Position numbers and translations under genes: made by a program. 64,000 nucleotides of DNA, taken from positions 221,238,532 through 221,302,531 of the forward strand of contig CM069432.1 in assembly GCA_035610365.1 (NCBI GenBank). The letters are read 5' to 3'. The notes beneath the pieces were generated by a model, which was not told where the DNA came from, made no database searches, and worked only from the letters and a program-made list of their open reading frames with translations. The first letter of the stretch is position 1, and each line of letters begins with the position of its first letter. This document shows, one piece after another, positions 10,683 to 21,970 of this stretch. Origin of the DNA: Aquatica leii (Eukaryota; Arthropoda; Insecta; Coleoptera; Lampyridae).

Positions 10683-11445
10683 ATGAATAAAAGAGAAAGA
10701 GAGGAAGAGGAAAAAGAAAGGCAACAAATATTTGAAAGAGGAAAGAAAACAATAAGATCACCAGACATTAAAAAGATATCGGAGGAGAGCGAAGGAAAAA
10801 CCTCAAGAACAGAAGGAGGAAGGAAAGAAATGGAGGAGTTAAAAGAATTAATGAGAGAAATGATGAAACAGATGGAAGAAAATATGCAAGGAATAAGACA
10901 AGAAATCAAAGAAATGAAAAAGAAATGGGAGAAAGAGAAAAGAAGTGGGAGAAAGAAAAAGAGAAACTGGTGGAGAGAATAGAAAAACTGGAGAAAAAAG
11001 CGAGGAAAGATGGAAAAGAAAGAACAATATTGTGATAAAGGGGTGGAGAAGTGAAAAACCACAAAAAGATTTAGCAGTGATGCTGGAAGAAAAATTAAAT
11101 GTAAAAGTAAAGGTGAAAAAGTGACAGTAATAAACAAAAAGAAGAAAAATGAGATGGTGGTGGCGGAAATCGAAGGATGGGAAGAAAAACAGAAGGTAAT
11201 GGAGGAGAAGAAGAAATTAAAGAATACAAGAATATATATAAGTCACGATTTGACATGGGAGGAAAGAAGAGTGCAAAGAGAAATAATGAACATAGCGGTG
11301 GAAAAAGAGCGGAAGGAAAAAGAGTATGGGTAGGGTACAGAAAAATGGAGATAGACGGAGACAGATACATATGGAACGACAAGGATAGGGGACTGTGCAG
11401 AGAAAGAGAAGAGAAAGTGGGGAACCAAAAGGCAAAAAACTAAAG
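10683..11445 (+). pseudogene. LINE ORF1, coiled-coil nucleic-acid-binding protein (broken)
   Basis: The first frame starts at ATG 10683 and is almost wholly charged: KREREEEEKERQQIFERG, then MEELKELMREMMKQMEENM, a heptad-like coiled coil. It stops at 10982. Shifted frames continue as KNIYKSRFDMGGK and RVWVGYRKMEIDGDRYIWND up to about 11440. In LINEs ORF1 binds the element RNA. No zinc knuckle is visible. At least three frame breaks. Confidence 0.55.
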
Positions 11446-11564
11446 GAGCAAGGGGGGGGTAAAGGAGGGAAAGTTGACGAAACGGCAAAGAAAAGGAATA
11501 ATGAGAGATGGAAATGGAAAAGAAAAAGAAGGAGAGAAAAAGAAAGTGAGGAAGAAGCATGGGG

Positions 11565-12320
11565 GAGGTGAGTGAGCTGAGAGTATTGTTTTGGAACGTA
11601 GCAGGAATAAAAACAAGGAACATGATTTCTGGAAGTACATCAAGGAACAGGATGTAGTGGGATTACAGGAAACATGGATGGAAGAAAAAGTATGGGAGTG
11701 GTGGGAAAAAGAGTTGCCGGAGGAATTTGAGTGGGTGGTGCAACATGCAGAAAGAGAAAAGAAAAAGGGAGAGCAAAGGGGGGATAATAACGGGAATAAG
11801 AAAAAAATGGTTGAACCAGGAAAAGAAAGAGAAAGTGCAAAAGAGAAGAGGAGTTGTAGAAAGGAACATGCAGTGGGGAAAAACAAAAATAAAAGTAGTG
11901 ACGGTTTATAGCAGTAAAATGAAAGAGACAAGGAAAAACATAGAAGAGATGATAGAAGAGAGGGAAGAGGGATTGATAATAGTAGGAGGGGACTTCAACG
12001 CAAGAATAGGGGAAGAGGGGGGAATACAAGAAAGAAAAGGGACGGGAAAGAGACAAACAAAGGACAAGGTGATAAATAAAGAGGGAGAGGAACTGCTGGA
12101 ATTGTGCAACGAAAAAGGGTGGGAAATAATGAACGGGAACAAAGAAGATGGAAAGGGGGAATTTACGTACATAGGAGGAAGGGGAGAATCAATAATAGAT
12201 TTTGTAATGACAAATGAAGAGGCCGCAGAAAAGGTAAAGACATTTAAGGTGGGAGAAAGGGTAGAGTCAGACCATCAACCACTGGAATTGACAATGGAAG
12301 GAAGGGAAAGAGAAGAGAGA
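11565..12320 (+). pseudogene. LINE apurinic-type endonuclease domain (broken)
   Basis: Begins with SELRVLFWNVAGIKTRN, the conserved N-terminal strand with its Asn, shifts frame to KEHDFWKYIKEQDVVGLQE (catalytic QE), and returns to a frame with IIVGGDFNARIGEEGG, SIIDFVMTNEEA and VESDHQPLEL. These are the GDFNA, DFV and SDH motifs of APE-type LINE endonucleases, which nick the target DNA. Two frame changes split an otherwise complete domain of about 240 residues. All catalytic motifs remain visible. Confidence 0.85.
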
Positions 12321-12429
12321 GAGGAAGAGGAGAAGTACATAACTAAAAAAAGTGGACAGAAGAGGGTATAAAAAGATATAAAGAGAGAATAGGGAAAACG
12401 GTATGGATAGGGAAGGAATTACAAAAAAG

Positions 12430-13795
12430 TGTAGAGGAAATGAGAGAGATGATGGAGAAAGCAACAGAGAGAGTCAGATTTAGAAAATGGAAGGGGGAGA
12501 AAACTGGATGGAAGAAATGGTGGGATACGAAATGCAAGGAAACAAAGAAAAATGCAAGAAGAGCATTAAGACAGTGGAAAAAAGGAAAAAAAAGAAAAGA
12601 AGAATACAAAGAAGCAGTAAAAATATACAAAAAACATGCGACAGAAAGAAGGAGGAAAACAAAAAGAAACAAGAAGAGCAGATTAAAGGAATAAAAACGG
12701 AAGAAAATGTATGGAAGTACCTAAAGATGCAGAGGAAAAAAACAGGACGACAAAGGGAATAAAAATTAAAGAATGGGAGATATATTTTCGGAACCTGTTG
12801 GGAGGGGAAAAACAAAACCAGGAAAAAGAAAAAACGAAAGACGTGGTAGTAAGTCAAGAAGAAGGAGATAGGGATAGAATAAGGGAGGAAGAAGTAATGG
12901 AGGCGATAAAGAATATAAAAAGGAAAGGCGACAGGAGAAGATGGGATACAAGGAGAAGAGTGGATATACGGGAAGGAAAATGTAGCAAAAAGGATGACGG
13001 AAATAATAAACAAAATATGGAAAGGGGAAGGATGCCCAGAGAGATGGAGAGAGGGAATAATATGCCCAATACATAAAAAAGGCGAAAAAAATAAAGTCGA
13101 GAATTATAGAGGGGTAACATTATTGAGCTCGGCATACAAATTGTACGCGACAATACTGCAAGAAAGATTACAGAAGGAAATAGAGGAAAGAAGTTTGGTA
13201 CCAGACGGACAAGCGGGATTCAGAAAAGGAAGAAGGGCGATAGACAACATATATATAATGAAACACTTAGCAAATAAAGAACTAGAAAAAAAAAAAGAGG
13301 GAAAATGGTAGCACTATTCGTAGACCTAAAAGTTGCTTTTGACAAAGTGAATAGGGAAAAGCTGTGGGAATATATGAAAAGAAAAAATCAATGAAATATT
13401 AATACAAAGAATAAAGGAAATATACGAAGAAACGAGAAGCAGGGTTAAAGTGAATGGGGAAGAGAGTGAGAAATTCATAACAAAGAGAGGGTTGAGGCAG
13501 GGATGTCCACTGAGCCCAAGCCTGTTCTCAGTATATACGGGGGATCTGGAAGAGACAATGAGAGGACAACAGACAGGAGGGATAGTGGTAGGGAAAGCTA
13601 AGGTATGGTCGTTGGCGTATGCGGATGACATAGTGTTGGTGGCTAAGGAGGAAAAGGAAATGAAAGAGATGATGAAAACGCTAGAGAAATATATGAAAAA
13701 AAAAAAAGAAATGGAAGTAAACACGGAGAAAACAAAGATAATGATATTTAGAAAAGGAGGGGAAAAGAAAAAGAGAGGAGTGAAGATGGAGTGAT
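12430..13795 (+). pseudogene. LINE reverse transcriptase (broken)
   Basis: Successive frames show PERWREGIICPIHKKGEKNK, NYRGVTLLSSAYKLYATIL, DGQAGFRKGRRAIDNIYI, VALFVDLKVAFDKVNREKLW, RQGCPLSPSLFSVY, and the catalytic LAYADDIVLVAKE. These are reverse-transcriptase blocks in the correct order with the YADD Asp pair kept. Frame shifts occur near 13310 and 13390. It would copy the element RNA at the nicked target. Confidence 0.88.
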
Positions 13796-13799
13796 GAGA

Positions 13800-14723
13800 A
13801 AGTGCAACAAGTGAAGGAATTTACATACCTGGGCTACACGATGAAACATGATAATAAAGAGGGAGAACACATAAAGGAACAAGGAAGGACAAGTCTGGAG
13901 TGTGGGGGAAAGAGTATTCAAGATGAATATAAAAAAAAGAAAATTGCTGTTCGAAAAATTAATAAAGGGGGTGGTAATGTATGGAGCGGAAATATGGGGC
14001 TGGAAGGAGTGGAGGGAGGTAGAGAGGTTACAGGAAAAATACTGGAGATGGGTGTTAGGATTGGACAGGGATACACCGGGGTATATTGTGAGAGAGGAGG
14101 TTCAGATAGAAAAAATAAGGATTGAGACAGGAAAAAGAGCAATAAAATACGAGGAAGAAATGAGGGAAAGAACAGGTTGCAAAATTCTGCAAGAATGTTG
14201 GAAAGAGATAAAGGGAGGAAAAGTGAAGTACGGGCAGGAGGGCAGAGAAGAGTATTACAAAAGAAACGGGTACGCGAGTGAAGAAGTGGAGAGATTAAGA
14301 GAAGAGGGGGTAGGGACAAGAGAAGAAATAATAAGGAGAGATAGAGACATCGAAAAACAAGAAAGATGGACAAAGATAAAAGAGAGCAGATATAATAGGA
14401 ATTATAAAGATATCAAGGGTGAAGGGGTGCCGGAATATTTAAAAGACAGTGAGATTAAAAGCAACAAAAGGAAAAAAATGGTGGCAAGGTTTAGATGTGG
14501 CAACGAGGAGTTAGGGAACAAATATTGGAAAGAAGAACCAGAAAAGTTGTGCAGGCTATATGGAGAAGAAACGGAAGACCTTAACCACATGAGAAAGAGA
14601 TGCAGGGAACTAAGAGAAGAGGTGATGAAAATAGTGGATATCTTAGATAAAAACGGAAAAGGAGCGGAATGGATGGAGGAAGTATGGAGCAGGAGGAAAA
14701 AGTTAAGGGGGGAGAAGGGATAA
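13800..14723 (+). pseudogene. LINE pol C-terminal region with zinc-knuckle-like motif
   Basis: An open frame from 13902 to 14723 follows the reverse transcriptase after another frame shift. It carries MYGAEIWGWKEWREVERLQE and RWVLGLDRDTPGYIVREE, typical of the post-RT domain of insect LINEs, and near its end LCRLYGEETEDLNHMRKRC, a degenerate CCHC-like knuckle in which the second Cys is replaced by Tyr. It ends at TAA 14721-14723, about 75 bp before the 3' end of the element. Confidence 0.75.
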
Positions 14724-14798
14724 GAAAATGTAGTATATATGTATAGACAACACGACCAAATTTGTAAGCCAAATGGCAATGAATAAAGTTAAACTTAT

Positions 14799-14811
14799 AT
14801 ACATGATACCA
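14799..14811. repeat. Right target-site duplication of the LINE
   Basis: Exact copy of the 13-bp motif at 10598-10610. Confidence 0.75.
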
Positions 14812-14869
14812 AAACACTTTTAACATAACAATCTATACGACAATTCAGTTGTCACTTTTGTATTTAGGT

Positions 14870-15440
14870 TTATCAAAAATTTTTAGAGGCACCACACAAA
14901 AGACTTACAGAGTTAATGGACTTTCTGAATCAAAGATTTCAGTCACTAGCATCAATCACTGTGGCCAAAAAGACACCTTATACCGAAATGCATCAAACTT
15001 CTAAAATTGGCAACTAAAATTTTAATCTACATTTTACAATCCACAATCTCAACTACTGCGGATACTACAAACAACAAGATTCCATATATGTATGTTTTGC
15101 TACAAGCTTAAACCCTTGTCCACAATTGGCAGAACTTAATTCATCAAAGACCGATGATTCTGCTTCAACTGCTTAAATCACGATTTCAAGGAGAGGTGCC
15201 GAAGTCAAATGCGATGCCAAAATTGTGGTCAACAGCATCATACGATGTTACACAAAGAACCACCGACCAATTCGAAATCGTATAATGGAAAAGACTGTAA
15301 CACAACCTCCAAATATTCAACCTATATATCGAAAAAAGAAAGTCCAAACTTGCAAAAAAGGGACAACTTCCCTCACAAGTCATCTTCGGAGATAAGACCA
15401 AACTACGCTTCTGGCCACGGACCTGGTACAAATTAAATCA
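14870..15440 (+). pseudogene. BEL/Pao gag, C-terminal part with zinc knuckle (broken)
   Basis: Starts within LTELMDFLNQRFQSLASI, a conserved BEL/Pao gag segment, and reaches CQNCGQQHHTMLH at 15209-15270, which is the typical CxxCxxxHHTxLH knuckle of the family. The upstream half of gag is absent and several stops interrupt the frame. Confidence 0.75.
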
Positions 15441-15710
15441 GCATCAGGAATCACGGAATATTTACGAGTGCTGATTGATCCCGGGTCGCAATCATCAATC
15501 GTGACAGAAAGAGCAGCACAAGCAGGAATACTAAGAGAGAAGATAAGATGCAAAATAACAGGCCTTGGAGCTGGAGATCCAAAAGTACCAACCACAAAAA
15601 TTCAAGCTGGGGTACACCCTCGTTTTCTAAGCAACTTCATATTAACTTTCAATATTCTGGTGATGTCAAAGTTGACACCATTATTACCAACCTCTGAAAT
15701 AGAATAGACC
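15440..15710 (+). pseudogene. BEL/Pao aspartic protease (broken)
   Basis: Contains LIDPGSQSSIVTERAAQ at 15471-15520; the active-site triad D-S/T-G appears as DPG, followed by the usual S-Q. Next comes KITGLGAG. The frame stops at 15705. It sits directly after gag in the same general region. Confidence 0.75.
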
Positions 15711-15899
15711 AGTTCAAACCAACTTACAGAACTACATTCTTGCATGCTAAACATACAGCAAGTCCAGTCCAATTGACGCCATCCTGGGGAGCAAAGAGTT
15801 TGAAAAGATAATTCTGCAAAGATTTAAGAAAACGAAATGCTACCACATTAGAGTAGTGCCACGCTACCTGCTAAGCAAAAAAAAATACTACATCTCACA

Positions 15900-16470
15900 C
15901 CAACCAATTATAAAAAAGTCAAGTACCACTACAAACTAAAGGTAGTATTTGACGCATCATCCAAAGCATCTAATCGAGTGACCTTTAACGAACTAATGCA
16001 CGGCAGACCAAGATTGCAGCAAAAACTCTCCGACATCCTACTACGGTATAGAAAATATCAAGTTGCATTCAGCGCTGACATTAAAGAAATGTACCGTCAA
16101 ATTAAAATCTTTGAAGAAAACCAAAAATTCCACCAAATCCTATGGAAGTTTGACCAATTCACGCCAATACAAGAATTTTGTCTCACCATTGTAACTTATG
16201 GAACAACCTCTGCACCATTTCTTGCCATAAAAACTCTTCAACAATTGACTGAAGACGAAAAAGAATCATACCATAAAGCATCTGATGTCGCCATAAAAGA
16301 TTTTTATGGCGACGATGTGTTATCTGAAGCTGATAATATTGAAGACACCATTTAACTACAATCTAAAATCACAGAATTGCTAAAGTCGGGCATTAACTGA
16401 AGAAATAAAAGATCAAGTCTCATTGGAGATAAACGAAGACAAAATACGGAAAAGAAAACAATTCATTGGG
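15900..16470 (+). pseudogene. BEL/Pao reverse transcriptase (broken)
   Basis: Reads VVFDASSKAS, then FSADIKEMYRQIKIFEENQ, VTYGTTSAPFLAIKTLQQL and DFYGDDVLSEADN. These are the BEL/Pao finger and palm blocks; the catalytic box is YGDD where the family has YVDD. A stop follows at 16353, and the N-terminal fingers are degraded. Confidence 0.82.
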
Positions 16471-16479
16471 CACCGATTA

Positions 16480-17060
16480 AAGACAACTTTTGTTTCAAAG
16501 TGAGTACAGCTTACCATCAGATTGTTTCAAAACGGACCATCTTATCACAAATTGCTAAACTCTTCGACCCATTCGGATGTTTGGCTCCTGTGATAATAAA
16601 GACCAAATTATTAATCTAAGAACTTTGGTTAGATAATTTAGAATGGAACCAACCTTTTCCTGAAAATATCAAAGCAAAGTGGACCTGCTTTAATGACGAA
16701 CTCAAATGTATAGAAAACATTAGTGTATCACGTTGGATAAAGTACAGAAATGTCATGGATATGCAACAGTACAGTAGAAGTTACCGCCACACTTCTAACA
16801 GCAAAATCTAAAATTGCCCCAACTAGAGCAAAAACAACCATTCCAAGATTTGAGTTGGGTGCCGCGGTCTTATTTGCCAAATTAATAAAGAAGACCATCA
16901 TTGCCTTGAAGATTCCGAAAAGATTAGTCTTTGCATGGACTGACTCGATGATAGCCTTAGTTTGGATTAAAGGAGAAGCATCCAGATGGAAAACATTTAT
17001 AGCCAATCACAGAAGACAAATCGGCGAATATGATATCCCGATGAATTGATTATAGCAAGA
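16480..17060 (+). pseudogene. BEL/Pao connection and RNase H region (broken)
   Basis: Contains STAYHQIVSKRTILSQIAKLF, FDPFGCLAPV and, after stops, IPRFELGAAVLFAKLIKK and FAWTDSMIALVWIKGEASRW. The last two are the RNase H E and D motifs of BEL/Pao elements. Multiple stops. Confidence 0.78.
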
Positions 17061-18335
17061 TAAACAATTCTTCTCTCTAGTGGAATGATCTAAAATGAGT
17101 TATAAATCAAGTCTAATGGCCCAAACAAGTTCAATCGTTCCAAACAAAAAAATAAATCAAGCACTGTTACCATGTCTCCGTTCATTTGCAAGAAAATCCA
17201 ATTAATAAATTCTCTTCGTTAACAAAAATAGTCCGAGTTATGTTCTACTGCAGAAGATTCATCAACCACACTAAAAAATGGCCTAAGCAAACTGGACGTC
17301 TTTTGTTTAAAAATTGGATGCCACGCTACTACAACTGATTAAACAAATTCAACAAGAAATAATGTCCAGAAAGATCAGTACACTGCAATTAAAAAACCGC
17401 TTGAAAAAAATAGCAACATCTTAAACCTGGATCCATTCGTCGACAACAATGAGATTATTTAAGTAAGAAGATTAAGGAAAAAAAATTTTGATAATCAATG
17501 GGAAGAAAATCGTTTGTTTTATCATCAATGAATATATCAAATGCATTCGTTACAAGACTCATACCATCACCATCATTTCTCCATTCTGCAGTGGACTATG
17601 TCGAGTCCATCCAGATAAGAGCGACAATGGTACCAATTTTGTCGATGCTAGTAGATTCTTGGAAAGAGAAGTCACCAACATTATCAATCAATCGGACGTA
17701 CAAGATTCTCTGACAGCATCTGGTACGCAATGGCATTTATTCCCCGGCAGCTCCCCATTTCCGAGGATTATGAGAAGCAAAAGTTAAATCCATGAAATAT
17801 CATTTTAAACACATAATTGGAAACTCAAGGTTAACCTATGAACAACTAACAACACTGCAACACCGAATAGAAGCCTACCAAAACTCAAGACCATTGTGTC
17901 CATTAACCAACAACATCGATGACACCGAAGCTTTAACACCAGGACACTTCCTTATTGGGAGAGCCATTGTATCTCCACCTAACCCTATAACAAATAACAT
18001 CAACACAAATATATCCTGAAGATGGCAACTAGTCTTGAAGATAAAGAAAGACTTCTGGCACGCCTGGTCTTCAGGCTACCTAAATAGACTTCAAAAAAGA
18101 TACAAATGGAAAACCAGCCAGGACAACCTAAAAATGGGAGATCTACTGTTTTCAAAAAAAGATACTATCAACCCAAGTCTTTGGCATTTAGCCTGAATTA
18201 CAGTAGCCCACCCAGCCAAATATGGTACCCTCCGAGTCGTCACATTAAAGAAGCCAGATGGAAACACCTTTAAACGAAGCATCCAGAACATAATTCCTAC
18301 ACCATTATTACCAAAAAAATCAAACGATTACTAAC
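17061..18335 (+). pseudogene. BEL/Pao integrase (broken)
   Basis: The linker LIKQIQQEIMSRKIS is at 17337-17380. The catalytic core word KSDNGTNFVDASR (second Asp) lies at about 17620-17650, then YQNSRPLCPLTNNIDDTEAL and TPGHFLIGRAIVSPP, and the C-terminal module HPAKYGTLRVVTLKKPDG with NIIPTPLLPK. The order is complete but spread over at least four frames with stops. Confidence 0.8.
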
Positions 18336-19935
18336 ACAAATAAGAATGAAACTGAAGTACGGAGCAGAAAACCCACATCTATAAGAGTCAGCTTGCTACT
18401 TATGTTGTTGGGATTCATCTTTAGCACACTCCCCAAATCCACTCAAGCCAATTATACGCTACAACTTCCACAACCAGAACTATACATAACACATCGACCA
18501 CGCAAGAATAGAACCAGGAATATTCAGACGAAACACAATGCACCGCGTTAATAAATTATCTGACCGACCAAAAACACCAGATGCAATGGATCAATAATAG
18601 TATGAATAGAATCATCCACAATCGTTCAAAGAGAAGACTACAGAAACAACTTTTCATTATGTACTTGGAGTCAATAATGAGGTTTACAAAAATATCAATT
18701 ATCTGGAATAAAATCAGCAACAACTAATCAGATCATCAAACCACCAAACTAAATTCATGATCGCTGCGTTATCAACGTTCAATGACACCAAAACAAGAAT
18801 CAACAACCAATGGAAACGATTCAGAACCAAATTGAACGAAAGCATAGAAGTAATGATTCAGGGCTACTGACTGACGAGAATAAATTAAACATTCATCCAC
18901 TAAACACGTATCAACTAGCAACTAACTTTATAAACGATCATTGCAACTACTATTTACAGCAGTTGGAAGTTTATTTCAATCGAAGCCTTTACGATATCAT
19001 CACACCTGTCCATGTCCACAAAATCGTAGAAGAAGCCAACAGTAAACTTCCAAATAATCTCCAATAATACGAATAAATGCCGAGCATGATGAAGCATACA
19101 TCTACCTCCTTGGTTACTTCCCCATTGCCGACAGTACCGACTTCGTGATGATGAAATCAACTCCAACACCACTTAAAATTGAGAATGGATCATATTAGAT
19201 TATAGATATACTAAACGAAGTTGTATCTGTGGATTACAACACGCAGTTATATTTCTAGTTAAGTGACGAAGAATTTAAAAACAGAATCACTACAAAGCAT
19301 AACAACTATCTGTGTGCGCCAGCTGTCGTAAAGAACATAGAATCAATCTGAATTTCAAAATTGACGAAATATACTAACGTAGTGGACCAACCAAATGCAA
19401 GATCCGAAAAGATAGTATACACTCTAACGTATAGAAGCAACTTTGTATAGTCAACACGTGGATGTTTATTGTCAGCAAACCCATCAAAATTGCTATAACG
19501 TGCAGCTGTATAAGAGATGTTTTACTCAACATTACATGAGTCGTTTAAATAACGGAAGATTGTATTATTAAAACCAAGCTAAATATACACACTTAAAAGG
19601 GTGGAATCTGTCTCTGTTCTCTTCAGTTATACCAAAGCGATCTCTCTTCCCCGGAATCTGACCTTAAAACTTCACAACCACGCGAACATTCAGAAAGAAC
19701 CGGTGATTACACCCTTGGACAAAACTAAAGGAATCGATTAAGCAAAAGACAAGACAACATTCCATCACCACCAACGGCGTTACCACCGCAATTGGATTGG
19801 ACACAGTAGTTCTTGTGTGGAGAATTTACTACTTTTGTAAGCAAGATCCGAGGTACCGCAGGAAAGAGCATTTGGATGAGCAGATCCATCCAGCACCAAA
19901 AACAGAATGATCAAGCTTCAACCATTGAAATAAGA
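18336..19935 (+). pseudogene. Env-like third frame of the BEL/Pao element (heavily decayed)
   Basis: After integrase, short open pieces include one at 18810-19067 and a later one around 19080-19190 with an AEHDEAYIYLLGYFPIAD-type segment. Position after pol and residual words resemble the env-like product of roo-type elements. The frame is interrupted every few dozen codons, and no complete signal, fusion or membrane segment can be followed. This is an old insect-element relic with no coding capacity. Confidence 0.45.
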
Positions 19936-19959
19936 ATCCTTCCGTTGGAGAGGCGCCAG

Positions 19960-20335
19960 AATATTTAAATTCTAATGTAAACATTAAAATTTGAACGTTA
20001 AAATATTATGTAAAATAATTATAATTACTTAATAAGATCAATAAACCTTTCAGAATTCATCGGTCAATAGCATGCCATTCAGCATAAAACTATAGTCGCT
20101 GCATTCCTTAGCCTCGTTAAATTGTAGAATTCCTTGATACAACTGGTGAATTTTAAACAATTTCTCCTTTAATGGTAATATATTAAATTTACGTCACACA
20201 AACTATTGTATAAATAGTTACGGTTTTCAAATAAAACAGCATTCAATCAAAAGGTTGTTTTGTTACAATACTTCTTTCCAAGCCTATATTGAGACGTGAG
20301 GCTGCGTTCCGAGAGTATTGCACCTCTTGCCGGCA
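19960..20335 (+). repeat. Possible 3' LTR of the BEL/Pao element
   Basis: A purine-rich stretch (ttggagaggcgcc, about 19943-19955) is followed by ~370 bp of non-coding DNA with AATAAA near 20040 and again near 20230. The layout suits polypurine tract plus LTR, but no second LTR exists in the window to confirm the edges. Confidence 0.35.
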
Positions 20336-20469
20336 TCAAGTGAATTATAACCTAACTTACCTTAACCCTTAACAACCATTTCTTCACAAAATCAATTATT
20401 CAATGTTTCCTAAATTTTTAACTTATTTGTTTACAATCCATCTTTTAATAATCCCATTTGCATACCTGT

Positions 20470-20730
20470 CACCGGAACAGTTAAGAAGTAAACTTACAAG
20501 TTCATACGGCTGATGGTTCATCTCAAAGCTGTCAAGGAAAAATTCTGATACCGATTACCTTGATTAAAGTCCAAGTTTTAGAGTTTCTTGTAGTTCAGTC
20601 TATAACTCAATCAATTATTCTTGGTATGGATTTTGGTTCCCTTTTTGCTATTCTTTTAGATTTAAAAAGTAAAATTTTAGTTCTATATCTTGCAGTCAAA
20701 GCAATTCTGAAATGATAAAGATACTATCAG
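20470..20730 (+). pseudogene. Gypsy protease remnant
   Basis: A shifted frame reads QSIILGMDFGSLFAILLDLK, which fits the ILGxDFL block near the end of a Ty3/Gypsy protease. The active-site half is not recognisable. Confidence 0.5.
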
Positions 20731-20799
20731 TTGTGAACAACAGCGAACTCGGTCGCACTAATTTAGTCAGCATTACACTAACCCTGGTCCTGCGTTACC

Positions 20800-21390
20800 T
20801 TTTAAGCAAAGATAATATCTTCCGTCTCCTGCCATGCAATCGCGTTTACATAAAGAGATCGACGAAATGTTGAAACTAGGTGTTATTCGTGAATCAAATA
20901 GTTCTTGGAGTAGTCCAGTTCCATTGGTAAGACAAAAAACAGAATTCTATGATGCACGTCGTCTTAATGCTGTTACAAAAAATGATTCATACCCATTATC
21001 TCGTACTGATGCTATCTTAAATCGTCTTCGTGATGCAAACTATTTAAGTTCTATAGACCTTCGTAAAGCTTTCTGACAAATTACGTTTGAAAAATCTTCA
21101 AAACTGCCTTTTGTGTTCCAAGGAAAGACTTCTTTGAATTTCCAGTTATGCTTTTCGGTTTGTCAAACAGTCCACAAACACTACAGCGTGTTATGGATCA
21201 TGCGATTTTATTAGATATAGTTTTTATTTACCTTAATGATATTATTATTGCGTCTTCTACTTTTGAAGCACATATCAGTTGCTTCCTGTTTAAAGGTAGC
21301 TGGGTTTACAATAAATTTCGAAACATTTCAATTCTGTCTACCGTCCCTTCCATTTTTGGGTTTTGTAGTTGATAAATAAGGTTTACGTAC
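20800..21390 (+). pseudogene. Gypsy reverse transcriptase (broken)
   Basis: The frame from 20834 reads IDEMLKLGVIRESNSSWSSP, then DARRLNAVTKNDSYPLSR and YLSSIDLRKAF, followed by a stop where the family has Trp (AFWQI). After a frame change, MLFGLSNSPQTLQRVMDHA and FIYLNDIIIAS follow: the polymerase YxDD box has become YLND, losing the first catalytic Asp. It is therefore inactive even apart from the stops. Confidence 0.85.
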
Positions 21391-21479
21391 TGATCCTGGT
21401 AAAGTTTCTGCCATTGTAAATTTTCCTACGCCTAGAAACACAACTGAAATAAAACGAGTTTGGTTACTATCGTCGTTCA

Positions 21480-21970
21480 ATTAAAGATTATGCTACTTTG
21501 TTTGCGCCAATTACTTCTCCCCTTAAAGGAAAATCTAAGAGTCAAATTATTGCGTGGTCCGATGAAGCTGAAATTACCTTCCAGAAAATTAAACGTCGTA
21601 TTACGTCAGCTTTCGTTCTTGCCTTTCCAAATTTTAGTCGTGAGTTTTTCATTCAAACTGAAGCTAGTGATGTAGCGTTAGGTGCTGTATTATTTCAACG
21701 TTTGGATGACGGTTTGGAACATCCTATATCTTTTTCAAATTGTACGTTAAAGTCGACTGAAAAGAAATATTCCACTGCAGAATAAGAATTACATGGTGTT
21801 ATTTTTGAAATCGAACATTTTCGTGGTTACGTTGAAGGTACTCAGTTTACCCTTATTACGGACTGTGCTGCTTTGAAATGGTTGAATAATTTAAAGGGAA
21901 CCAATGGGTCGTCTATCGAGATGAAGCCTTCGCTTGTCTCAGTTTACGTTTAGTGTCTTACATCGGTCAG
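21480..21970 (+). pseudogene. Gypsy RNase H (broken)
   Basis: Reads FAPITSPLKGKSK, WSDEAEITFQKIKRRI, then FFIQTEASDVALGAVLFQ (TDAS-type motif, here TEAS) and PISFSNCTLKSTEKKYSTAE, a stop, ELHGVIFEIEHFRGYVEG and FTLITDCAALKWL. Motifs and order are complete; one stop at 21783 and the TEAS change mark decay. Confidence 0.82.

Larger units (their letters stand above)
10611..14798 (+). mobile_element. APE-type non-LTR retrotransposon (LINE), decayed
   Basis: A 4188-bp insertion between exact 13-bp duplications. It contains a coiled-coil ORF1, an apurinic-type endonuclease, a reverse transcriptase and a C-terminal zinc-knuckle-like region, all on the plus strand but split over several frames. The 3' end is AT-rich with AATAAA near 14783 and has no poly(A) tail. 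The 5' leader (10611-10682) has short aataagta-type tandem repeats. The sense strand is extremely purine-rich through the whole coding region, giving Lys/Glu/Arg-rich products. Domain architecture fits the R1/Jockey side of the LINE tree; the exact clade is not decided. Confidence 0.85.
14870..20335 (+). mobile_element. Decayed BEL/Pao LTR retrotransposon, 5'-truncated, with env-like tail
   Basis: Plus-strand remnants follow the BEL/Pao order: gag tail with zinc knuckle, protease, reverse transcriptase, A17/RNase H, integrase, then an env-like region and a possible 3' LTR. No 5' LTR is found: recognisable gag begins just after the LINE. Stops and frameshifts are frequent. Integrase followed by a third frame fits the roo-like branch, which carries an env-like gene. 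Confidence 0.8.

Noticed and set aside
10535-14826. Many long minus-strand open frames rich in Ser, Phe, Leu and Pro
   Set aside because: They are the complement of the purine-rich LINE coding strand; pyrimidine-rich DNA has few stops. No domain was seen.
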